Positions 17,085 through 25,817 of a DNA stretch of 64,000 nucleotides are shown here, one piece after another (the first letter of the stretch is position 1; every line of letters starts with the position of its first letter). The notes under the pieces were generated by a model that was given only the letters and a program-made list of their open reading frames with translations, was not told the origin of the DNA and ran no database searches. This stretch comes from an uncultured Prevotellaceae bacterium (lineage in GTDB: Bacteria > Bacteroidota > Bacteroidia > Bacteroidales > Bacteroidaceae), in assembly GCA_946185485.1 (NCBI GenBank), contig CAMHJQ010000013.1, positions 1 through 64,000 on the forward strand. Reading direction: 5' to 3'. A program made the translations under genes and the position numbers.

Positions 17085-17333
17085 ATGACAAGAAATGAAA
17101 TTATGGAGCAGGTTAACGAACTGCTCGCTAATGAGTTTGAAGTAGAAGTAAGTGACATCACCCCAGAGGCCAATATCAAGGAGACTTTGAGCCTCGACAG
17201 TCTGAGCCTAGTAGACATGGTGGCATTGCTGCAGGTGAACTACAAGGTAACCATCCCCGTGGCAGAGCTGTCCAAGATCCAGTCGTTCAACGACTTGTAC
17301 GATTACATTGAGGAGCACATGCCAAAAGAGTAA
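17085..17333 (+). CDS. Acyl carrier protein
   Basis: This 82-residue ACP has its phosphopantetheine serine at Ser39 in LSLDSLSLVDMV. The four-helix ACP pattern with acidic helix 2 is evident. It is a dedicated ACP for the adjacent KAS and dehydratase. It lies 17 nt after the KAS gene and 3 nt before the dehydratase. Activation would need a phosphopantetheinyl transferase, which is not in this window. Confidence 0.92.
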   Translation: MTRNEIMEQVNELLANEFEVEVSDITPEANIKETLSLDSLSLVDMVALLQVNYKVTIPVAELSKIQSFNDLYDYIEEHMPKE

Positions 17334-17336
17334 GCA

Positions 17337-17792
17337 ATGGGGGAATTCTCTGACCGAACAGGTTCACGGAAGGTCAGCGGGGACGCTATCAAGCGTCTGA
17401 TACCTCAGCGTGAGCCCTTCATTATGCTGGACGAGATAGAGGCGAGTGACGACACCCATGCCGTCACCGCCCTCACCGTCCGCTTAGACAATTATTTCAT
17501 GTTGCCCGACGGCACCATGTCTGAGTCAGGTTTGATTGAGCATATCGCCCAATCGTGCTCTGCCCTGATGGGCTGCGTGGCCGCAAGTCATGGGGTAGGG
17601 GAGGCTCCCGTAGGACTCATCGGCGAGGTGAAGCGCTTCGAATGCCAGCGTCGTCCCCAAGCAGCTGAAAAGGTGTGTACCACCATCGAATTTGGTTTTA
17701 CTTTCGGCAATGTCACCATCGCCACTGGCGAGAGCCGCATCGGTGATGAGCCGATAGCCAAGGCCCAGTTAAAGATATTCGTTCAACAATGA
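17337..17792 (+). CDS. 3-hydroxyacyl-ACP dehydratase, hotdog fold
   Basis: This 151-residue protein resembles FabZ/ApeI-like dehydratases. It has the IPQREPFIMLDEI segment typical of FabZ-type proteins (IPHRPPFLLVD in FabZ) and the long-helix region GLIEHIAQSCSALMG. It should dehydrate the 3-hydroxyacyl-ACP made by the cluster KAS and FabG. The FabZ HPF catalytic motif is replaced by REPF, as in the dehydratases of aryl polyene clusters, so the catalytic residues may differ. Its 3' end overlaps the MMPL gene by 4 nt (ATGA). Confidence 0.78.
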   Translation: MGEFSDRTGSRKVSGDAIKRLIPQREPFIMLDEIEASDDTHAVTALTVRLDNYFMLPDGTMSESGLIEHIAQSCSALMGCVAASHGVGEAPVGLIGEVKRFECQRRPQAAEKVCTTIEFGFTFGNVTIATGESRIGDEPIAKAQLKIFVQQ

Positions 17793-20236
17793 CCAACGTT
17801 TTTATCAAGATATACTCGTACTTCCGTCAACATCGGCAGGTCTGTTGGCTGTCAATGATGGCACTGTTTCTCTTCTTTGGCTTCTTTGCCACACAGCTGC
17901 ATCTGGAGGAGGACATCAACAAGCTGATGCCCTCGTCGAAGAACGAGGATGGTACAACCAAGCTCGCCTTTGCCGACCTGAAAATCAAGGATAAGACGTT
18001 TCTGTTATTTAAAGGCACAGAAAGCACAGAGACGACAGAGCTCACAGAGGTGTGTGATGCGTTTGTCGACTCGTTGCTGTCGAACGACAAGGACACGCTG
18101 TTAGAGGACGTCTTTTATCGTCTGGACGATGACCTGCTGCCTAGTGGCATCGATTATCTCTCAGAACACTTGCCTGCCTATATCGATACGGCAGCCTACG
18201 CACATTTCGACTCACTATTGACTCGTGAACACTTCGCCAGACAGATGCAACAAAACCACGATGACCTGTTGAGCGAAGTGGGAGAAATGTTTCCTGAACT
18301 GATAGAGATAGACCCGTTAGGCATGCGCAACGTCCTGGCTGAGCAGATGTCACCCCTGTTGAGTGCCGGCAGCTATCAGACGATTGACAACCACTTCTTC
18401 GTGCCCGATTCTACCGTTTGCATAGCCTTCCTGACACCCCGCTTCTCATCGACCAATACGGGACAAGGGTCGGCACTCTTCGAGCGCCTGAACACACTTA
18501 TCTCGCAGTTTGCCCAGACCTATCCTGACATCACCATCAACTATCACGGCACGCCGGCGAGTGGTTATTACAACTCCACAACCATCAAGCACGACCTGAC
18601 GACGACCATTGCAGGGGCACTTGTCTTGGTTTTGGTGTTCCTCTTCGTCTGCTTCCGGAGATGGGATACCATCCCCCTGCTTTTGTTGCCCGTTGCCTTT
18701 GGCACACTTTTCGGCCTGTCGATGATGTACTGGCTGAAGGGCGAATTTTCGTTGTTGGCATTGGGCATCGGCGGTGTCGTGTTAGGTGTCGCGCTGAGTT
18801 ACGTACTGCATGTGCTGACCCATCATCAGTATGTAGGGAATGGAGAGCAGTTGTTGCAAGACCAGGTAAAGCCCGTGCTTTTGGGCTGTATCACCACCAT
18901 TGGCTCGTTTGCAGGACTTATCTTTATCAATACCGCACTGTTGCAGGACTTCGGCCTGTTTGCCGCCTTTGCCATCCTCGGCACAACGCTGTTCTCACTG
19001 GTTTATCTGCCACAGATGCTGAGCGAGAAGACCCGTTCTTTCTCATTCAAGCTGATAGACAAAATCAACAGCTATCCCTTCGACCAGCAGAAGCCATTGT
19101 TGGCTGTTGTCTGCGTGGTGATAGTCGTTGGCATTGTTGCCTACCTTGTAGGCGGCATCCGTTTCGATGCCGACATGCACAACCTGGGCTACGAGGACCC
19201 GCTGACGGAACAGTCAGAAGAATTGCTTCGCAGCAAGACCTACACAGGCGACAAGACCAAATATTTTGCCAGCAAAGGCCAAACGATGGAGGAGGCGATA
19301 GAAAACTTCGCCGTCCTCGACCACAAGTTGGACTCGCTGCAGCAACTCGGCCTCGTGAAATCCTACACCCATACCAACCAGATTTTCGTCTCCATGCGTG
19401 TTCAGCAGGAGCGCATCGACGCCTGGAAAGCATACTGGACAGCAGACAGGCTCGGCAAGGTGCGTACACTGATAGCCCAGACGGCCCCGCAGGCCGACCT
19501 CAACGCTGATGCCTTCGAGCGCTTCTTTGAGGCGGCAACGGCCGACTACGAACCCGATTCACTCTATGCCGCAGGACTGATACCCCCAGGCTATCAGTCT
19601 ACGCTCATGGAGCAGTCGTATGGCGGTGACTATCTCTGCTTCACCTCCGTCCGTTGCCAAAACGATTCCGTGCGCAGCAGTGAGAGCGACTATATCCGCA
19701 TCTGCGATGCCATTGCCAGCGACCCCCGACTGCTGGTACTCGACACGTACTATTACACGACCGATACGCTGTTGCAGATGAACGACGACTTCAATGTGCT
19801 ACAGTGGATCTCGATGCTGTTTGTATTCGTTGTATTGCTGTTGAGCTTTCACTTCAACCTGCAGCACACGCTGCTCACCTTCATGCCCATTCTGCTCAGC
19901 TGGATTATCGTATTAGGGGCGATGGTACTGTTCGACGTTCGGTTCAACCTCATCAGCATCATCATCTCGACCTTCATCTTTGGTATCGGAGTGGACTACA
20001 GCATCTTCGTCATGAACGGTCTGACAGCAACAGAAACATCCAAACTGCACTATCATAAGACGGCTATACTTCTCAGTGCCGTCACCCTGGTGACCACGGT
20101 CAGCAGTATGCTGCTTGCCAGTCATCCTGCCATTCGTAGTGTTGGATTCTCTACGCTGGTGGGCCTGTTGTCAGCTGTCATCCTGGCCTACGTTCTACAA
20201 CCTGCCATTTATAGGAGATTAAAGATTAAAAAATAA
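17789..20236 (+). CDS. MMPL family RND-type lipid exporter
   Basis: This 815-residue inner-membrane protein shows the MMPL/RND layout: an N-terminal helix (residues about 18-35), a large periplasmic loop, a five- to six-helix bundle starting at TTIAGALVLVLVFLFVCF, and a second loop and helix bundle ending in AVILAYVLQPAIY. Such proteins export lipids or polyketides. In aryl polyene and flexirubin clusters an MMPL protein accompanies the LolA-like carrier, and both are present here. A proton-relay site cannot be pinned down by eye. Confidence 0.88.
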   Translation: MTNVFIKIYSYFRQHRQVCWLSMMALFLFFGFFATQLHLEEDINKLMPSSKNEDGTTKLAFADLKIKDKTFLLFKGTESTETTELTEVCDAFVDSLLSNDKDTLLEDVFYRLDDDLLPSGIDYLSEHLPAYIDTAAYAHFDSLLTREHFARQMQQNHDDLLSEVGEMFPELIEIDPLGMRNVLAEQMSPLLSAGSYQTIDNHFFVPDSTVCIAFLTPRFSSTNTGQGSALFERLNTLISQFAQTYPDITINYHGTPASGYYNSTTIKHDLTTTIAGALVLVLVFLFVCFRRWDTIPLLLLPVAFGTLFGLSMMYWLKGEFSLLALGIGGVVLGVALSYVLHVLTHHQYVGNGEQLLQDQVKPVLLGCITTIGSFAGLIFINTALLQDFGLFAAFAILGTTLFSLVYLPQMLSEKTRSFSFKLIDKINSYPFDQQKPLLAVVCVVIVVGIVAYLVGGIRFDADMHNLGYEDPLTEQSEELLRSKTYTGDKTKYFASKGQTMEEAIENFAVLDHKLDSLQQLGLVKSYTHTNQIFVSMRVQQERIDAWKAYWTADRLGKVRTLIAQTAPQADLNADAFERFFEAATADYEPDSLYAAGLIPPGYQSTLMEQSYGGDYLCFTSVRCQNDSVRSSESDYIRICDAIASDPRLLVLDTYYYTTDTLLQMNDDFNVLQWISMLFVFVVLLLSFHFNLQHTLLTFMPILLSWIIVLGAMVLFDVRFNLISIIISTFIFGIGVDYSIFVMNGLTATETSKLHYHKTAILLSAVTLVTTVSSMLLASHPAIRSVGFSTLVGLLSAVILAYVLQPAIYRRLKIKK

Positions 20237-20266
20237 ATTATTGGGGTAAAGCAAGGAGATAAGGCT

Positions 20267-21673
20267 GTGATATACGATGTAATTGTCATAGGTAGCGGAC
20301 TTGGCGGTCTCATTTGTGCCCGACAGTTAGCCAAAGAGGGTAGGAGCGTGCTCGTGCTGGAGCGGCAGTCGCAGCCTGGTGGCTGTCTGCAGAGCTACCG
20401 CAGGGGTAGGTTCGACTTTGACACAGGCCTGCACTACGTAGGCGGACTGGCCGAGGGACAAGCGCTACATGAGGCTTTCGAGCAACTGGGACTATTACGG
20501 CTGCCCTGGGTACGGCTGGATGTCGACGGTTTTGACCGCGTAACCATCGGCCGTCAGACTTTTCCGCTATGCGAAGGCTTCGACCACTTTGCCAGCACGT
20601 TAGGCGACTATTTCCCCGGGGAGAGGGACGGCCTCAGAAAGTATGTGGACACGCTTCGCTACCTGCCCCCGATGGAGGAGGCTGCCGGTGTGAATGCCTA
20701 CGACTGGCTGACCGCTCTGATACACGACCCGCTGCTCGTCAACGTACTCTCGGCTACAGCCATGAAGATGGAACTGAGGCGGGCGTCGCTGCCTCTGTTC
20801 AACTTTGCACACTCCATGAGCAGCTATATCCAGAGCAGTTGGCGCCTGAGGGGTGGGGGCAACATGATTGTCGAGTCATTGGTAAACGACATCAAGTCGT
20901 ATGGTGGTGAGGTCATTTGCCGTTCTGAGGTGAAGGAACTGGTGGAGCAGTGCGGCAGGATAGTGTCGGCCAAATGTCCTAACGGCAAGAGCTACGAGGG
21001 CAAGATATTCATCAGTGACGTGCACCCTCAACTGACGTTGGGCTGGGTTAAGGAATCGTATAAACTGAAAAGCCTCTTCCGCCGCCGAGTCAACGGACTG
21101 GAGAATACCTTTGGCATGTTCACGGCGTCATTGGTGCTGAAACCAAACACATTGCCTTACTTCAACCACAACAAGTATGTATTCAGAAAGGCAAACGTGT
21201 GGACATTCCACGAGGAAATAGGTGGTGTTGGCGGCGTGATGGTGAGTTGCCGTGTGCCTGAACAGGGCAACTATGCACAACAGATAGACCTGCTGACACC
21301 CATGCCATGGGCGCTCTGCAAATATTGGGAAGAGACCGTTGTAGGACGTCGAGGCGAAATATACGAACTACAAAAGGAACGGATGGCCGATGAGTGCATC
21401 CGTCTGGCTGAAAAGGTGATACCGGGTCTGGGAGACATGGTGGAAAAGCGTTACACCAGCACCCCGCTGACTTGGCGCGACTATACGCTGTCGCCCTGCG
21501 GCTCTGCTTTCGGCATCAGAAAGGACTGCCGACAGCCCATGCTGACTATGCTGTCGCCAAAGACACCCATACCCAATCTTTTCCTGACAGGTCAGAGTCT
21601 GGTACTGCACGGGCTGGAGGGTGTGACGATGACGGCATTCAAGACGCTGGAGAGTTTAGAATTTAAAGCTTAG
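20267..21673 (+). CDS. NAD(P)/FAD-dependent oxidoreductase, phytoene desaturase-like
   Basis: This 468-residue flavoprotein has an N-terminal dinucleotide site (VIVIGSGLGGLICARQLAKEG) followed by LERQSQPGGCLQSYRRGRF, typical of the carotenoid desaturase/amine oxidase superfamily. The C-terminus has FLTGQSLVLHGLEGV, matching the second FAD-contact segment of that family. The start is GTG at 20267 with a strong ribosome binding site (AAGGAGAT) 8 nt upstream. It probably oxidises the acyl or polyene product, or acts as a desaturase or saturase; the substrate is not determinable. Confidence 0.83.
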   Translation: MIYDVIVIGSGLGGLICARQLAKEGRSVLVLERQSQPGGCLQSYRRGRFDFDTGLHYVGGLAEGQALHEAFEQLGLLRLPWVRLDVDGFDRVTIGRQTFPLCEGFDHFASTLGDYFPGERDGLRKYVDTLRYLPPMEEAAGVNAYDWLTALIHDPLLVNVLSATAMKMELRRASLPLFNFAHSMSSYIQSSWRLRGGGNMIVESLVNDIKSYGGEVICRSEVKELVEQCGRIVSAKCPNGKSYEGKIFISDVHPQLTLGWVKESYKLKSLFRRRVNGLENTFGMFTASLVLKPNTLPYFNHNKYVFRKANVWTFHEEIGGVGGVMVSCRVPEQGNYAQQIDLLTPMPWALCKYWEETVVGRRGEIYELQKERMADECIRLAEKVIPGLGDMVEKRYTSTPLTWRDYTLSPCGSAFGIRKDCRQPMLTMLSPKTPIPNLFLTGQSLVLHGLEGVTMTAFKTLESLEFKA

Positions 21674-21691
21674 AGTTTGAAAATTGAAAAT

Positions 21692-22414
21692 ATGAGTAAG
21701 TATGCATTAGTAACAGGTGGTAGCCGAGGTATCGGACGTGCCATCTGCGTGAAACTGGCCCAAGAGGGCTATCAGGTCGTCATCAACTATGCCAGCAATG
21801 AGGCTGAGGCAAAGAAAACGCTGGAGATGACGGATCATCATGGTGAGTTGCTGCCCTTCGACGTAAGCAATGCCGAACAGACCAGAGCGGCTCTGCAGGA
21901 CTGGCAACAGCGTCATCCTGACGACTATATGGAGGTGATTGTCAACAATGCGGGCATCCGTCGTGACAGCGTGATGGCACTGATGCCTGAGGACGACTGG
22001 CACCGCGTGCTGGACATCACACTGTCGGGCTTCTTCAATGTCACTCAGCCTCTGTTGCCGTCCATGCAGCTACACCGGTTTGGCCGTATTATCAACATGG
22101 CGAGTGTCAGCGGTCTGAAGGGCCTGCCAGGTCAGACGAACTATTCGGCAGCCAAGGGCGGCATCATTGCTGCAACAAAGGCACTGGCTCAAGAGGTAGC
22201 GGGTCGTGGTATCACGGTCAATGCAGTGGCACCAGGATTCATCAAGACCGACATGACGGAGGGTCTCAACGAGGCCGAACTGAAGAAGATGATTCCCGCC
22301 AAGCGGTTTGGCACTCCCGAGGAGGTAGCCGACCTAGTGGCGTTTTTGGTATCGACAAAGGCCGGATATATCACAGGTAATGTAGTATCAATCAATGGAG
22401 GTATGTACACATGA
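21692..22414 (+). CDS. 3-ketoacyl-ACP reductase, SDR family (FabG-like)
   Basis: This 240-residue short-chain dehydrogenase has the Rossmann motif VTGGSRGIGRA, the NNAG motif, a catalytic serine in MASVSG and the YxxxK pair in NYSAAKGG. It reduces the ketoacyl-ACP made by the neighbouring KAS. The ATG at 21692 (MSKYALVTGG) is preferred; a TTG five codons upstream is in frame but begins within a low-complexity spacer. It overlaps the LolA-like gene by 4 nt. Confidence 0.9.
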   Translation: MSKYALVTGGSRGIGRAICVKLAQEGYQVVINYASNEAEAKKTLEMTDHHGELLPFDVSNAEQTRAALQDWQQRHPDDYMEVIVNNAGIRRDSVMALMPEDDWHRVLDITLSGFFNVTQPLLPSMQLHRFGRIINMASVSGLKGLPGQTNYSAAKGGIIAATKALAQEVAGRGITVNAVAPGFIKTDMTEGLNEAELKKMIPAKRFGTPEEVADLVAFLVSTKAGYITGNVVSINGGMYT

Positions 22415-22899
22415 AACAATTATCATTACTGTTGTGCTGCCTGTTTGCGCTGAGCGTGCAAGGGCAGTCGGTGACCAAGGTGAGCCACCGGAAGGCTATG
22501 AAGGAGGATATTGTGACTACAGGCGACATGACTGTCCGCAAACCCGACTACATCTGCATCAAGACAGATGGCGGTCGTGACATGCTGGAGATGGACGGCA
22601 CGCGTTTCACAATGACACAGAACGGCAAGAAGCATGTGACGGACAGCAAGAAGAACGAGCTGTTTGCCACGTTCCAGAAGGTGCTGCATGCGGTATTGAA
22701 CGGCGAGCGCATTCCTTCGGGCGATGACATCAAGGTGACGAAGAGTGGTGACGAAGAGACTGTCACCATCACCCCTTTGGGTAAGAAGCGCCAGATGTTC
22801 ACGTCGTTCGTGCTTGTCATAGACAGCAAGCGTTCAGCCATGAAGCGTCTGCGCATGAACGGCCGTAGCGAGAGCTACACGGAGTATACTTTTAAATAA
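22411..22899 (+). CDS. LolA-like outer-membrane lipoprotein carrier protein
   Basis: This 162-residue protein has a signal peptide (first 19 residues, ending in SVQGQ). Its body has the beta-rich pattern of LolA-like proteins (KPDYICIKTDGGRDMLEMDG; FVLVIDSKRSAMKRLRMNGRSESYTEYTF). LolA-like proteins in aryl polyene and flexirubin clusters carry the lipid product across the periplasm, and the pairing with an MMPL exporter supports that role. It is the last gene of the cluster and overlaps the convergent SpoU methyltransferase gene by 8 nt. Confidence 0.75.
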   Translation: MKQLSLLLCCLFALSVQGQSVTKVSHRKAMKEDIVTTGDMTVRKPDYICIKTDGGRDMLEMDGTRFTMTQNGKKHVTDSKKNELFATFQKVLHAVLNGERIPSGDDIKVTKSGDEETVTITPLGKKRQMFTSFVLVIDSKRSAMKRLRMNGRSESYTEYTFK

Positions 22900-23425
22900 G
22901 TATCAGTTTCTCGGCAAACTTATAGATGATGATTCCAGCGGTGACAGAGACATTCATGGAGTGTTTCGTACCCAGCTGGGGAATCTCCAAGCAGCCATCT
23001 GAGGCGTCCACTACTTCCTGGTGGACGCCTTTTACTTCGTTACCAAGCACTACGGCATATTTTAAGCCACGCTGAGGCACGAACGTCTGCAGTTTGGTAC
23101 TATGTTCCACCTGCTCGACGGAAAGCACGGTGTAGCCAGCTTTTTTCAATTCGCCGACAGCCTCCAATGCTGTCTTGAAGTAACGCCAGCTGACGCTCTC
23201 CTCGGCACCAAGGGCTGTCTTGTGGATTTCCGTGGATGGAGGTGTCTGGCAGATACCACACAGATATACTGCTTCTACCCGGAAAGCATCACTCGTGCGA
23301 AACACACTACCTATGTTATACATGGAGCGCACGTCGTCCAAGACTACGATCAATGGCAACTTCTCGGCTTGATGATATTCTTCGACTGTCAAGCGCTTCA
23401 TTTCTATGGTGCGAATCTTTCTCAT
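22892..23425 (-). CDS. SpoU/TrmH family RNA 2'-O-methyltransferase
   Basis: This 177-residue SPOUT-class methyltransferase has all three SpoU motifs: LDDVRSMYNIGSVFRTSDAF, VLGNEVKGV and IPQLGTKHSMNVSVTAGI, which form the trefoil-knot SAM site. The target (tRNA or rRNA) is not assignable. The start at 23425 (MRKIRTIEMKRL) was chosen; the frame continues 32 codons upstream, but that stretch contains the DnaA boxes and promoter. A start at MKRL (23401) is also possible. Its 5' end faces the putative origin. Confidence 0.9.
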   Translation of the reverse strand: MRKIRTIEMKRLTVEEYHQAEKLPLIVVLDDVRSMYNIGSVFRTSDAFRVEAVYLCGICQTPPSTEIHKTALGAEESVSWRYFKTALEAVGELKKAGYTVLSVEQVEHSTKLQTFVPQRGLKYAVVLGNEVKGVHQEVVDASDGCLEIPQLGTKHSMNVSVTAGIIIYKFAEKLILI

Positions 23426-23760
23426 AACGCTGTGGATAAGTATGTGGATAACGTGTGCAAAGTTACGAAATAAAACGGAATTAATGTTTGGCCAAGGATG
23501 ATTTACGTGGATAAAAAGCATAAATCACAAGTTTTTAAGTGACTTTTCCACGAAAAGATGCAGGAAAAAGATATAAACTTATTAATTTTGCACCGAAAAT
23601 GGTGATTGTGGATAAAGTACTTATTTGACTAAGTATGAGAAGAAAAGAATCCACATAGGGTGTTAGCATTGTAAATTCACAAGTGGATAAACTTCCAGCC
23701 AACAAAAGACATCAGAAGTTTTGCACTTATCAACGCCGTATCATCCTATTCATTTCATTT
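23426..23760. other. Candidate replication origin: DnaA-box cluster
   Basis: TGTGGATAA (reverse complement of the DnaA box TTATCCACA) occurs exactly at 23431-23439, 23443-23451 and 23607-23615. One-mismatch copies are at 23506-23514 (CGTGGATAA) and 23682-23690 (AGTGGATAA). Two-mismatch copies lie at 23545-23553, 23647-23655 and 23727-23735. The spacer is AT-rich and divergently flanked by the SpoU gene and nadA. It also holds the SpoU promoter (TAACTTTG on the minus strand, 23458-23465) and a plus-strand TAATTTTG at 23583-23590 that may drive nadA. dnaA itself is not in the window. Confidence 0.7.
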
Positions 23761-23798
23761 TTAAAAAGAAGAAAAAAGAAAAGAAAAATAATAATTCG

Positions 23799-24788
23799 AT
23801 GTTGAAAAAGGAGTGGAAAGAACAAGGTTTCATAGATGAACCTGTTAGCGAAGGAGTAGATTTGAAGGCTGAGATCCGCCGTTTGTGTAAGGAAAAGGAT
23901 GCCATTATTCTGGCACACTACTATACGGTAGGCGACATTCAGGATATTGCCGACTTTGTAGGCGACTCGTTGGCTTTGGCTCGCAAGGCCGCTGAGACGG
24001 ATGCGAAGATGATGGTAATGTGTGGTGTACATTTCATGGCTGAGACGTGCAAGCTGTTGTCGCCCGACAAGGTGGTGCTTTCCCCTGACCTCAATGCAGG
24101 GTGTTCGTTAGCTGACTCGTGCAAGGCAGAGGATTTGAAGAAATTCAAGGACGAGCATCCCGGCTATCAGGTTGTTTCGTATGTGAACACGACGGCAGCG
24201 GTGAAGGCACTGACAGATGTCGTCGTCACCAGCGGCAATGCCAAGAAGGTGGTCGACCAGTTGCCGAAGGATGCCAAGCTGATATTCGGTCCTGACTATA
24301 ATTTGGGTAACTACATTAACGAGGTGACTGGCCGTCAGATGTTGCTTTGGAATGGTGGCTGTCATGTGCACGAGCGTTTCTCTGTCAGTAAGATTCTAGA
24401 GCTGAAGAAGCAGTATCCTGAGGCTGTCGTGATGGCTCACTTGGAGTGTAAGGGTCCTGTGCTGTCGTTGGCTGACGTGAAAGGCAGCACGGCAGATATG
24501 CTGAAGTATGCACGGCAGAACGATGCAAAACAATATATTGTAGCCACAGAGGCCGGTATTTTGCATGAGATGCAGCGTTCGTGTCCCGACAAGGAATTTA
24601 TCCCCGTGCCTCCTGAAATCAGCGAGAGCGGCTTGGAATGCAGCTGTAACGAGTGCCAGTATATGAAGATGAACACGCTGCTGAAGGTCTACAACTGTCT
24701 GAAGTACGAATGGCCCCAGGTAGAGGTGGATGCTGAGATAGCCAAAGAAGCCGTCAAGCCCATCAACAGAATGCTGGAACTGAGCTAA
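23799..24788 (+). CDS. nadA: Quinolinate synthase NadA
   Basis: This 329-residue iron-sulfur enzyme condenses iminoaspartate with dihydroxyacetone phosphate to quinolinate in NAD synthesis. AIILAHYYTVGDIQDIADFVGDSL is the family signature. The cluster cysteines are expected in MVMCGVHFMAETC, the WNGGCHVHE segment and the C-terminal CSCNECQYM. The start at 23799 is preferred; the frame opens at 23721 but reads a poly-lysine stretch from an A-rich spacer. No nadB or nadC lies adjacent. Confidence 0.96.
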   Translation: MLKKEWKEQGFIDEPVSEGVDLKAEIRRLCKEKDAIILAHYYTVGDIQDIADFVGDSLALARKAAETDAKMMVMCGVHFMAETCKLLSPDKVVLSPDLNAGCSLADSCKAEDLKKFKDEHPGYQVVSYVNTTAAVKALTDVVVTSGNAKKVVDQLPKDAKLIFGPDYNLGNYINEVTGRQMLLWNGGCHVHERFSVSKILELKKQYPEAVVMAHLECKGPVLSLADVKGSTADMLKYARQNDAKQYIVATEAGILHEMQRSCPDKEFIPVPPEISESGLECSCNECQYMKMNTLLKVYNCLKYEWPQVEVDAEIAKEAVKPINRMLELS

Positions 24789-24792
24789 GAAA

Positions 24793-24846
24793 ATATGTAT
24801 TAGGAAGCCAACCGAATAGATATGTTTCAGGAAGCCAACCGAATAG
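24793..24846 (+). repeat. 27-bp tandem duplication across a start codon
   Basis: Units 24793-24819 and 24820-24846 differ only at a few bases. Both contain AGGAAGCCAACCGAATAG preceded by ATATG. In the first copy the ATG runs into TAG after one sense codon; the second copy provides the acyltransferase start at 24822. Confidence 0.85.
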
Positions 24847-25817
24847 CATACATTGATCTGGCAAAGGGCTTTTGTATAGTCTTGGTTGTGCTTTTCCATG
24901 CAAAGGGAGTCTTGGATGTTCACTATGCGAGTGATGCATTCTTGGCTTCTTTTCGTCTGCCGTTGTATTTCTTCTTGTCTGGCTTGTTTTTCAAGGACTA
25001 TGGCAGTTTTTCGCGATTTGTCATCAAGAAGGTGAATAGGCTTTTAGTGCCCTTTTTCTGCTTCTATCTTTGTTTCTCGGTATGTGTGCCCAATCTGTTG
25101 CATGACGTGTTGGGTATTCATTTCGATACTGTCGTGGGATGGCCGTCACTATGGGCTTTTCTATGGCCTGGACAGTATCCGAATATCCCTATCTGGTTTC
25201 TTTGGTGTCTGTTTCTGATGAATGTATTGTTTTGGATAATCTACACGACATCCAACAGATATGACGGGCCATGGTCGATAGGCATCCTGATATTGTTATG
25301 TGTAGCGTGTGGTTTCATGGGCAGTCAACTGATGGATAACCAACCTACTGACTACGGCAATGTTTTCAAGGCTCTGCAGAGCATGCCGTTTTTCTGTTTT
25401 GGGTATTTATTGAAGCACTATGACGGATTACAACGCATACAAGGGATGTCGCGGCTTTCAGTCCTTTTCTCAATGTTACTCTTTTTGGGTTTGACGCTGT
25501 TCTTCACGTTCTATTATCCGCTTTACTTCACGGCGGGTGTTACAGGTACGTTATTCATATTACTGTTGGCGAGGTTGATGGGCCGTCTGCCTTTCTTTTC
25601 GTATGTTGGCCGTTATTCCATCATGCTGCTGCTGACCCATGGTTTGCTCATCAGGGCATTGACACCCCTATGCCTGCGTCTGAGTGAAACGACAGGCCCC
25701 GAAATAGCTGTTTTCCTGCTGTTTCTTACTGTGCTGATGTCGTATTACCTCCTTATTCCGTTGATGCAGCGTTTTCTGCCTTATGTGACAGCTCAGAAAC
25801 CTTTGTTTCGAGAGTAG
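24822..25817 (+). CDS. Acyltransferase 3 (OafA/YrhL-like) membrane protein
   Basis: This 331-residue polytopic protein opens with IAYIDLAKGFCIVLVVLFHAK, the acyltransferase-3 signature with its conserved histidine, followed by FRLPLYFFLSGLFF. About ten hydrophobic segments follow. Such enzymes acetylate surface glycans, using acyl-CoA on the cytoplasmic side. The start codon lies in the second copy of a 27-bp tandem duplication. The 3' end overlaps the convergent acyltransferase gene by 65 bp. Confidence 0.88.
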   Translation: MFQEANRIAYIDLAKGFCIVLVVLFHAKGVLDVHYASDAFLASFRLPLYFFLSGLFFKDYGSFSRFVIKKVNRLLVPFFCFYLCFSVCVPNLLHDVLGIHFDTVVGWPSLWAFLWPGQYPNIPIWFLWCLFLMNVLFWIIYTTSNRYDGPWSIGILILLCVACGFMGSQLMDNQPTDYGNVFKALQSMPFFCFGYLLKHYDGLQRIQGMSRLSVLFSMLLFLGLTLFFTFYYPLYFTAGVTGTLFILLLARLMGRLPFFSYVGRYSIMLLLTHGLLIRALTPLCLRLSETTGPEIAVFLLFLTVLMSYYLLIPLMQRFLPYVTAQKPLFRE

